From the NCBI GenBank assembly GCA_947458745.1, contig CANGYQ010000010.1, forward strand, positions 1-64,000: DNA of 64,000 bases, in the 5' to 3' direction. The position numbers and the translations under genes are program-made. This DNA is from Bryobacteraceae bacterium (lineage in GTDB: Bacteria; Acidobacteriota; Terriglobia; Bryobacterales; Bryobacteraceae). Below, one piece after another: positions 11,401 through 17,147 of this stretch. The notes beneath the pieces were generated by a model. The model ran no database searches, was not told the DNA's origin, and was given only the letters and a program-made list of their open reading frames with translations. How positions within the stretch are numbered: the stretch's first letter is position 1; every line of letters starts with the position of its first letter.

Positions 11401-12200
11401 AGCGGGTGAAGGAAGCCGCCGGCCAAGCTGGCAAGGAAGGTGACAAGGCGGCTGAGGCCGGTGGCCGTGAAAAGGCGTTGTCGCAGTTGGAGCAGCTCCG
11501 CCGGCAGATGGACACCATGGCCCGCAACGGTCAACCGGGACAGCGCGGCCAGCAAGGCCAAGGTCAACAGCCCGGTCAACAGGGGCAGCAAGGTCAAGGC
11601 CAGCAGCCGGGCCAGCAAGGTCAACAAGGTCAAGGCCAGCAGGGTCAACAGGGGCAGGGCCAGCAGCAAGGTCAACAGGGGCAGCAAGGTCAACAGGGGC
11701 AGCAAGGCCAAGGTGGCCAGAGCGGCGCCGGACAGATGCAGCCCGGTGGTAATCAGTCCGGTGGCGGAGCCAACGGTGGACAGCGCGACTATTCGGCCAT
11801 GAATCGCGGCGATAACCAGTATGGTGGCGGGCTGGGCGGCGCTCCCGATCAGGCCAGCACCCGCGCCATGATGGGCGCTTACTCGCAGAGCATGCGAGAC
11901 CTGCAGCAATTGCGCCAGCAGTTTGCCGACAACCCGGAATCCCGCGACGACATTGACCGGCTGATCCGCGAAATGCAGCGGATTGACCCGACGCGGTTTG
12001 CGGGCAACCCGGCGTTGATTGAGCGGATGCGGACGCAGATTCTGCCGTCGCTGGAATCGCTCGAATTGCAGCTACGCCGGCAGTTGGAGGAATCCGCCGG
12101 GGCTCCGCGTGCTGGATCAACCGATCGGATTCCGGCCGGATACTCCAATGCGGTTGCCGAATACTACCGCAAGCTGGGCCGCGCGAAGGCGCAACCGTAG
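8433..12200 (+). CDS. Giant DUF4175-type membrane-anchored coiled-coil protein with Gly/Gln repeats
   Basis: 1255 aa, ATG with AAAGGA ribosome site, 33 bases after the BatA-like gene. Two N-terminal membrane helices (around residues 22-48 and 62-86) and a third near 135-160 are followed by a beta-rich extracytoplasmic part (about 190-490), as in DUF4175-type proteins encoded beside MoxR genes. The rest is long helical Gln/Glu/Arg-rich coiled coil interrupted by two poly-Gly linkers (9 and 11 Gly) and two low-complexity tracts, the first a regular Gly-Gln-Gln/Ser triplet series. The C-terminal 130 residues are again ordered helices. It is likely a structural or scaffold partner of the VWA/MoxR system in the envelope. 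Domain name is moderate; membrane anchoring and repeats are directly visible. Confidence 0.8.
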   Translation: MRPLDELNAYLARIEKRLMLSSLLRGAAVVAVGALVATVALVLVADRFAFSEGSMTGSRLALFLAVGLAVSFGVVIPLMALNRRRAAQRTEQAAPEFDQQLLTCVESEPSPFVDLLARKTLTVARQVEPSRVVPTSWLAGFSLSSLAALGVLMWLILAGPGFLGHGAALLWGGTPKNGAAAFYDIQVTPGDKLVRRKGNQMVQANLIGFQSATAKLKARYRGTSKWEEVPMLPSQTGGFEFLFSSLADEVDYYVEAGALKSKQFKLSVVDLPAVKKIKVTYNYPAWTGQKPTVEDPGGDLRAVEGSEAQLEIEFDRPLSNGLISIDGVTTSLSTGEGNRAVARVPIKKEGLYHLAAVERSEQVRLTDDYFIEALKESEPTVKLTRPGRDLKASPIEEVTLEVAADDDFGLQEVTLHYAVNGGEEKTLPVLAQRGAKSSSGRRLLELEQFKLIPGDVVSVYATARDARTTARTDMYFIEAQPFEREYSQSQQGGGGGGGGGENDQNQIAQRQKEIIAATWNEIRDKSGDKRKALEDAKFLNEVQAKLQAQALTLAQRMRARQLSGAAESFEAFAKDMEAASKAMGPAADALKALKWKDAMPYEQQALQHLLRAEARFREIQVAFGGGGGGGGGGGSQRDLESLFDLELDTEKNQYETGQQSASAAGDKQKEVDEALQKLEQLARRQQELAQAQQNNRNQTPEQRWQQEMLRREAEELKKQMERMQQQAQQQGQQGQQGQQGQSGQQGQSGQQGQQGQSGQQGQQSAQQGQQGKAGQQQGQQSATQQRLQSMAGNRGSQQGGDPRMQRAIEQLQRATEDMRRANQAGERDGAESKRAADRLEEARSMMSGARKEETSGQMSELARRADKLAAEQRAFQEQLKKQFGQAQSREQMERAAMGTTREQNERLASEKQKLMQDFQNLEKDLQGASRAMQGAQRGASNKLKSALGELQQEELGLKMKYMSEWLRRGLGAYAWNREQTVTNALDKLSERVKEAAGQAGKEGDKAAEAGGREKALSQLEQLRRQMDTMARNGQPGQRGQQGQGQQPGQQGQQGQGQQPGQQGQQGQGQQGQQGQGQQQGQQGQQGQQGQQGQGGQSGAGQMQPGGNQSGGGANGGQRDYSAMNRGDNQYGGGLGGAPDQASTRAMMGAYSQSMRDLQQLRQQFADNPESRDDIDRLIREMQRIDPTRFAGNPALIERMRTQILPSLESLELQLRRQLEESAGAPRAGSTDRIPAGYSNAVAEYYRKLGRAKAQP
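9906..9932 (+). repeat. Poly-glycine codon tract 1 (9 Gly) in the DUF4175-type gene
   Basis: Nine successive GGN codons between the beta-rich head and the helical body. Synonymous codons are mixed (GGC, GGT, GGG), so the tract is kept at protein level rather than being a simple DNA expansion. It probably serves as a flexible linker. Confidence 0.85.
10302..10334 (+). repeat. Poly-glycine codon tract 2 (11 Gly) in the DUF4175-type gene
   Basis: Eleven successive GGN codons with mixed third bases, separating two coiled-coil segments. Like the first tract it looks like a selected flexible hinge. Confidence 0.85.
10602..10790 (+). repeat. Collagen-like Gly-Gln-Gln/Ser repeat tract
   Basis: Codes for a run of Gly-X-Y triplets, mostly Gly-Gln-Gln with some Gly-Gln-Ser, flanked by Gln-rich sequence. 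At least eleven triplets keep perfect three-residue spacing before the register breaks at Ser-Ala. CAG/CAA and GGT/GGA/GGC/GGG codons alternate. Nearly the same units recur about 900 bases downstream, so the two tracts could recombine or slip. Confidence 0.85.
11529..11730 (+). repeat. Second Gly/Gln-rich repeat tract
   Basis: Codes for repeated Gly-Gln-Gln, Gly-Gln-Pro and Gly-Gln-Gly units with several register breaks. The DNA unit ggtcaacaggggcagcaa occurs more than once. It lies just before the ordered C-terminal helical domain. Confidence 0.85.
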
Positions 12201-12620
12201 CGGCAGCCCAGGCGGCCTTCCGCTCAATGGGCACTTCCAGACCGGATGGCTGGCGGTTGCGGCAGAAGTTGGTGACTCTGTTGGTTCGGCCCCGCGCCTC
12301 GGCGACCTCCAGCCCCGGAGTGGTGCCGTGATTGAGGTCGGTGTCTTAATTGCGGATGGCTGGTCGGCCTTCCTGTCACCAGTGCGTACCTAGCCCCCAG
12401 TGGCCCGGGGAAGCCCGCATTCCTGAATGGTCGATATGTCCGCTCAAATCCTGTCGCGGATCGGCGTGCGGCGTCCCTTGCGTCACTCGGCCTAGCTGCC
12501 TTTGCCCATGATCGTGTGGACACGCCCGAATGGAGGTCGCCACGTGGAGAGAGGGCCATGACCGTCCACCAGGGAGCGGTCAACATCACCATCCGGTTGT
12601 TCCGTTCGATGGATACTGCG
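12201..12620. other. 420-base intergenic region between convergent genes, nothing recognised
   Basis: It separates the end of the MoxR operon from the 3' end of the minus-strand metalloprotease gene. Open frames cross it on both strands but their translations are Arg/Pro/Ser-rich, without any recognisable motif or ribosome site. I see no clear T-run terminator, RNA gene or long repeat. Confidence 0.5.
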
Positions 12621-15083
12621 CTACGGGCGAACCACGAAAGTGATCGCCCCGGACGTCCGGCCGTCCACGTTGACGGTGAGTGTCCGGTTGCCGGGCGTAA
12701 CCGCGGGCAACACCGTAAAGGCGACGTTGTTGCCGCTGGCGGTCGCCAGGTGCTCCACTCCGTTCAGCGTCACCGTTACCCGCGGCCTATTGAAGGGAAT
12801 CGTCAGGTCGGTCAAGCCATTTACCGGCAGCGTGATCACCTCACCGGCCCGGCCTCCGCGAACGGAGTCTGCGCCGGTTGGTGCCGGAATCGACAGCGCC
12901 GCCGGTTCTACCTGCACGGCAAAGGGAAGTGCCTGATCACCGCCGGACTGGATCCGCACAATCGCCGGGCCCACCGGTAAGCCGGCCGGAATTTCCAGCA
13001 GCAGGATGGATGGGCCAGCCACGGTCGCCACCGCCGGACGGTCCCCGACGGTAGCCGTCGCGCTACTACCCAGGCCCGTGGTCAACAACGGGATTAAATT
13101 CCCCGGCGGCGCGGACACAATGCCGGTTAAGGAATTCACCGAAGCGGGCGAGACCATCAGACCTCTAGCCGGCGGCGGCACGATCAACAGACCGCCCACC
13201 GAGAACGACTGCAAGCCACTCACCAGGTTGACCGTTACCGGGCCCGGCACCGCCTGCGCAGCTACCTGCACCTGCGCCAGCAACCGGGTGGGCGAAAGAA
13301 CCCAAAGTCTCTTCACCAATAGATCGCTGGACCCGAACCCCAGTGAAACCGCGCCATCGGCAAACGATGTACCGGAGCCGTTCAACTCCAACACCGTCTC
13401 CGCGCCCACGGCCACGGTCGTCGTTCCCAGGCTCACACTGGCCGCATCATTGCCGTCGAGTACGATCGCCGTTGGTTCGCTTTGGAAGAAGGTGGAACTC
13501 TGGCCATCGTTGGCCACCACCACGACACCCGCGCGATGACCATTGGACGACGACGGCGCCGTGACCACCAAGCGGCCGGCCGACTCATCGAAAGACCGGA
13601 CCGGGGCGGGCACGCCATCGAAGAACACTTGGGCATCAGCGGCCAGGCCCGTGCCTGAAATCTGCACCGTACGCGCACCGGCGTCCAGCAGCGAAACCGC
13701 AGAGATCTGGGGCGGCTGCTTTGCCGTCAACGTCACGGCCGCAGGCTGCACGTAGACGTCAGTGTTCTGTGAGAAAACGATATGCCGGGCGCCTTCGCCC
13801 GATTGCGGCGAAAATCCAAAATCGAAGGCCAGGTAGCCGGCGGAATAAGACCGGATGGCGGAAATCTGTGTCGCTCCACCCAGCACCGAGGCTCGCAGAC
13901 CGGCCACCGGGCTGTTATTGGTGAGCAAGCCATTCCCCGTCGCCACCATAAAGTTGCGTGAACCATTCACATTGACCACCGCCGGGCGAATCGCCACTTG
14001 GCCGGGGAACGAGAAGGTCTGCACGTTGAACAACGAAAGCGGCGTCCGCCGCGGGGTGACCGTGAAATTCACGCCATCCAGCACCGCTCCCGCCGACACC
14101 GGCAAGGCCCCCGCCGTATTGGCGTCACGCACACCGGGATAAAAGAGCAGATCGAACAGGCCGCCCGGAGCAATCATGTTGCGGTCGCCATCCTGCGGAT
14201 AACGGATGTTGGCCGGAGTCGTTTCGCCTGTTTGCGCCGGTGGCAAAGGGTGCACGTAGACGTAGTAGGAACCCGGCGCCAAACCTTCAATCCGGTAACT
14301 GCCATCCGGACCGGTCAACGTCCCGACGGCCGCACCACCGGGCGCAATTGCCACCACGCTGGCCAGCGCCTGTCCCGCGCCGCCCTGCGTCACCCGTCCC
14401 GCAATCGCTCCTAAGCTGGACTGGAAAGCGCGGGTCGGATAGAGCAGGGAAACGCCGGCGATGTCATCCGCCGCCAATGCCCGTCCGCGAGTGGTGGCCC
14501 GGGTCAACTGCGTGGCCATCGTCGAAGAAACCAGGGAATGCTGCAATCCCAAGGTGTGGCCAAACTCATGCACTAGCGTCATGAACGCCGCATCCGTCCA
14601 GCTGGGTTGATCGCTCAGGTTGCGCGGCAGAATAATCGTGGAGCGTTGGATGGGCACAAATGTGGAACCCGGCACCGGTTCCACCACGGACGTCGGACCG
14701 CCCAGGGCCAACAGCCCCGGGGGGACTTCATCAAACACAACGTCGATTCCAGGCGTCGCTTGCGGCACCAACGATGCGGGAACCGTTCCCCCAAACTGCA
14801 GCCGCAGATCGGAGGTTTCCACATCACTCCACTGTTTGGCGGCCAGCCGGATCTGGCTGGTCAACCGCGCCATGGAGTCGCCCGTGGCCATCGACTGCGG
14901 CAACTCAGAGGTGATGAAAAAACTGACCGTCTTGTTGGGCAGCACCGAAAGATCAAACTTTTGCGGCAACGCCACCAACTGCCCGGCCCGATTCTGGTAA
15001 CGCAGGAAATGGTAGTACGCATCGGCCACCGGGCTGAACGCCAGGACAGACACGAGTACCACGGCTGCGCGGCGAAGGTTCAT
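12621..15083 (-). CDS. Secreted matrixin/metzincin-type metalloprotease with carboxypeptidase-regulatory and IPT-like domains
   Basis: 820 aa with a signal peptide (RRAAVVLVSVLAFSPVADA). The catalytic zinc motif is intact: HEFGHTLGLQH at residues 172-182 (HExxHxxGxxH, His172/176/182, Glu173), followed by Met189 in SSTM as a possible Met-turn. This matches matrixin-like metzincins. From about 222 a carboxypeptidase-regulatory-like beta domain begins (AIAGRVTQGGAGQALASVVA), then several IPT/TIG or Ig-like modules, including SVVPLLDAGARTVQISGTGL-like strands, run to the end. The start overlaps the stop of the upstream minus-strand gene (15080-15083), so the pair forms an operon. Likely a secreted or surface-attached protease; substrate unknown. 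Confidence 0.88.
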   Translation of the reverse strand: MNLRRAAVVLVSVLAFSPVADAYYHFLRYQNRAGQLVALPQKFDLSVLPNKTVSFFITSELPQSMATGDSMARLTSQIRLAAKQWSDVETSDLRLQFGGTVPASLVPQATPGIDVVFDEVPPGLLALGGPTSVVEPVPGSTFVPIQRSTIILPRNLSDQPSWTDAAFMTLVHEFGHTLGLQHSLVSSTMATQLTRATTRGRALAADDIAGVSLLYPTRAFQSSLGAIAGRVTQGGAGQALASVVAIAPGGAAVGTLTGPDGSYRIEGLAPGSYYVYVHPLPPAQTGETTPANIRYPQDGDRNMIAPGGLFDLLFYPGVRDANTAGALPVSAGAVLDGVNFTVTPRRTPLSLFNVQTFSFPGQVAIRPAVVNVNGSRNFMVATGNGLLTNNSPVAGLRASVLGGATQISAIRSYSAGYLAFDFGFSPQSGEGARHIVFSQNTDVYVQPAAVTLTAKQPPQISAVSLLDAGARTVQISGTGLAADAQVFFDGVPAPVRSFDESAGRLVVTAPSSSNGHRAGVVVVANDGQSSTFFQSEPTAIVLDGNDAASVSLGTTTVAVGAETVLELNGSGTSFADGAVSLGFGSSDLLVKRLWVLSPTRLLAQVQVAAQAVPGPVTVNLVSGLQSFSVGGLLIVPPPARGLMVSPASVNSLTGIVSAPPGNLIPLLTTGLGSSATATVGDRPAVATVAGPSILLLEIPAGLPVGPAIVRIQSGGDQALPFAVQVEPAALSIPAPTGADSVRGGRAGEVITLPVNGLTDLTIPFNRPRVTVTLNGVEHLATASGNNVAFTVLPAVTPGNRTLTVNVDGRTSGAITFVVRP

Positions 15084-15619
15084 TGCTTGCCTTTTAACCC
15101 GATTCGATTCATCACGCTAAACTTGATTTCCTCTAGCGGTAGATCAACGCCTTCATCGGCCACTGGCCGGCCCGCCCCATCCAGCATCCGCTCCGAAGTC
15201 GGTGTGCGTGTGGCGTACACCGTTCCGTTGGCGGCCTTCTCCAAGGTCAACAAACCCTGTGATAGTCCCATCACCTGCGTGATACCTGACCGTCCCGTCC
15301 ACAAAAAGAAGATCTGTTCGTCACCGGGGTTCAGCGTGGGAGTCCCCGAGAAAGTCTGGCGACGCGTGCCCACGGTACCACCCGGGATGGAGATGGAAAC
15401 GGTACTCTGCGCCGCACCCTTCCAGCGTTCAATCACGCTCAAGTTGCAATTGGTGTAAATCAATGAGCCGCGGAATGCCGAAGAACAGCCGATCACTTTC
15501 GCACGAACGATCTCGGTCGCCTGATCGGTCATTTCGGCCACCGAGAGGCGCTGCAGCGTCGTCGCCTGTGCGGCAAACATGGCGCTGAGCAAGACGGCGG
15601 TGATCTGAACGATCTTCAT
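15080..15619 (-). CDS. Small exported protein paired with the matrixin-type protease
   Basis: 179 aa from the ATG at 15619, chosen over a TTG at 15670 because it gives a standard signal peptide (MKIVQITAVLLSAMFAAQA) just after a GAGGTGGG stretch. The mature part starts TTLQRLSVAEMTDQATEIVRAKV and is beta-rich (VSISIPGGTVGTRR, QIFFLWTGR). I recognise no enzyme motif. Translational overlap with the metalloprotease gene suggests a functional pair, for example an accessory protein or inhibitor; that is inference. Cys residues at positions shortly after the signal peptide could form a disulfide. Confidence 0.7.
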   Translation of the reverse strand: MKIVQITAVLLSAMFAAQATTLQRLSVAEMTDQATEIVRAKVIGCSSAFRGSLIYTNCNLSVIERWKGAAQSTVSISIPGGTVGTRRQTFSGTPTLNPGDEQIFFLWTGRSGITQVMGLSQGLLTLEKAANGTVYATRTPTSERMLDGAGRPVADEGVDLPLEEIKFSVMNRIGLKGKQ

Positions 15620-15701
15620 CCCACCTCGTCGGATGCACGTTTCATGCCAACCGAGGCATACGGGAAACAAAGAGTTTGCCTTTACCGGCCATGCTCGCGT
15701 C

Positions 15702-15725
15702 GTGTCTTGATGACACAGCTGTGTC
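15702..15725. promoter_or_regulatory. Palindrome with extra half-site upstream of the matrixin operon
   Basis: GACACAGCTGTGTC at 15712-15725 is a perfect 14-base palindrome. A further GTGTC at 15702-15706 pairs with the GACAC at 15712-15716, giving three alternating half-sites. It lies about 95 bases upstream of the minus-strand start at 15619, a position suited to an operator. The regulator is unknown. Confidence 0.35.
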
Positions 15726-15762
15726 CTGAGTTGTCCGTGCTTTGGCGGGAGGTCTATGCCGC

Positions 15763-15797
15763 GGATCTAATGCTTTATGAAATTGGATCTAAAGCAT
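15763..15797. promoter_or_regulatory. AT-rich inverted repeat between CoA-transferase and matrixin operon
   Basis: ATGCTTTA (15770-15777) and TAAAGCAT (15790-15797) form a perfect 8-base inverted repeat with a 12-base loop. GGATCTAA also occurs twice in direct orientation (15763 and 15785). An A-tract follows at 15798. The stretch is markedly AT-rich for this genome. On the minus strand the T-run precedes rather than follows the hairpin, so it is not a normal terminator for the CoA-transferase gene; protein binding or an upstream promoter element is more likely. Confidence 0.3.
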
Positions 15798-15820
15798 AAA
15801 AAATAAAAGTGATACGGTTT

Positions 15821-17068
15821 TCATTCGGCATCCGCCCGGCCCGCCGTATAGACGACGCCGCGCCGCTCCAGATCCTCGAGTGTAGCGGCACTCAGCCCCA
15901 GCCAGCCCTCTAGTGCGGTGCGAGTGTGTTCTCCCAGGCAAGGTGCCGGGCGCTCAATCGAAGGAGGCGTTGCCGATAGCTTGACCGGCGCGCCGGTGAC
16001 CCGATGCGGCCCGGCGGTGGGATGGGTGAGTTCCGGGAACATTTGCCGGACCGCCGTCTGCGGGTCGGCCACGACTTCGTCAAATCGGCGCACCAGGGAG
16101 CAGGGAATGCCTGCGGCGCGCAGTCGCGGGATCCATTCTTCGCCGGTGTGTTGAGCGAATGCCTCCTCCAGCGCCCGGTCCAGCGCAACACGATTCCGAA
16201 TCCGGTCGGCATTCGAGGCAAAGTCCTGATGTTCCGTGAGATCCGGCCTTCCGATGGCCACCGTGAAGGCCGCCCAAAGCTTTTCACTACCCACAGCGAT
16301 GGCCACTCCCCGATCGGCGGCGGGGAGCACCTGATAAGGCACCACGGTGGGGAAAGCCGTCCCCATCGGGAACGGTAGCTCGCCAGAACCGAGGAAGGTG
16401 GAGAAGTTTGAACTCATGGCGGAGATCATGCCATCCAGCATTGAGACATCGACGAACTGACCCCGGCCCGTCCGTTCCCGCGCCCGCAGTGCCAACAAAA
16501 TGCCGATGACGGAGAACATCCCGGCGGTAATGTCAGAGATTCCATAGCCGCAGCGCACCTGTTGTCCATCCGCCGTGCCGGTGACGCTGATCAGCCCCGA
16601 GGAACTCTGCACGATCACGTCCATCGCCGCCTCGTCCCGGGATGGCCCGTCCTGCCCGTAGCCGGAAATCGCGCAGTAGATGACCCGGGGATTTCTGGCG
16701 CTGACAGCGGCGTAGCCTAACCCCAGTCTTTCCATGGTTCCAGGGCGAAAATTCTCAAGTAATACATCGGCCTGTTCGCACAGCCGGAGGCAGAGTTCGA
16801 TGCCTTCCGGCTGCTTCAGATCAATCGAAACGCCCAGCTTGCCCCGGTTCAACCCCAGAAAGAAGCTGGACTCGCCGCCTTGGAATGGCGGCCCCCACCC
16901 CCGCCCCATATCGCCACCCTGCCGGGACTCCACCTTGCAGATCTCCGCCCCATAGGTAGACAGCAGCATGGTGCAGTACGGCCCCGCCAAAGCGTGCGAA
17001 AAATCCAGCACCCGCAGGCCACCCAAGGCGGCGATTGAGATCTTCTCGGACCGCTCAGCGTTAGTCAT
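15821..17068 (-). CDS. CaiB/BaiF (class III) CoA-transferase
   Basis: 415 aa, ATG start. The N-terminus LRVLDFSHALAGPYCTMLL and the following GAEICKVESRQGGD are the hallmark of family III CoA-transferases (formyl-CoA, carnitine, succinyl-CoA:ligand transferases). The segment MDVIVQSSSGLISVTG places the expected catalytic aspartate at Asp150. Further family blocks are NRGKLGVSIDLKQPEG and VDVSMLDGMISAM. Length is typical (about 400). It moves CoA between carboxylic acids in the cytoplasm; the substrate cannot be told from sequence. It stands alone, not overlapping its neighbours. Confidence 0.93.
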   Translation of the reverse strand: MTNAERSEKISIAALGGLRVLDFSHALAGPYCTMLLSTYGAEICKVESRQGGDMGRGWGPPFQGGESSFFLGLNRGKLGVSIDLKQPEGIELCLRLCEQADVLLENFRPGTMERLGLGYAAVSARNPRVIYCAISGYGQDGPSRDEAAMDVIVQSSSGLISVTGTADGQQVRCGYGISDITAGMFSVIGILLALRARERTGRGQFVDVSMLDGMISAMSSNFSTFLGSGELPFPMGTAFPTVVPYQVLPAADRGVAIAVGSEKLWAAFTVAIGRPDLTEHQDFASNADRIRNRVALDRALEEAFAQHTGEEWIPRLRAAGIPCSLVRRFDEVVADPQTAVRQMFPELTHPTAGPHRVTGAPVKLSATPPSIERPAPCLGEHTRTALEGWLGLSAATLEDLERRGVVYTAGRADAE

Positions 17069-17147
17069 CGAGATCTAGACTATCAAGCAAGCGACGAGCC
17101 GCTCGGTGCACGCCACTGATTTCGATGGTCAGCGGGCCCCGACAACG

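Noticed and set aside
10602-11730. Regularly repeated units suggesting a CRISPR array
   Set aside because: There are no unique spacers; the repeats are in-frame Gly/Gln codons within one continuous gene.
12224-12980. Open frames in and next to the gene-free region after the MoxR operon
   Set aside because: Translations are low-information Arg/Pro/Ser-rich, no ribosome site or known motif, and part overlaps the metalloprotease gene antisense.
15770-15797. Terminator for the CoA-transferase gene
   Set aside because: On the minus strand the T-rich run lies before the hairpin, not after it, so it lacks intrinsic terminator layout.
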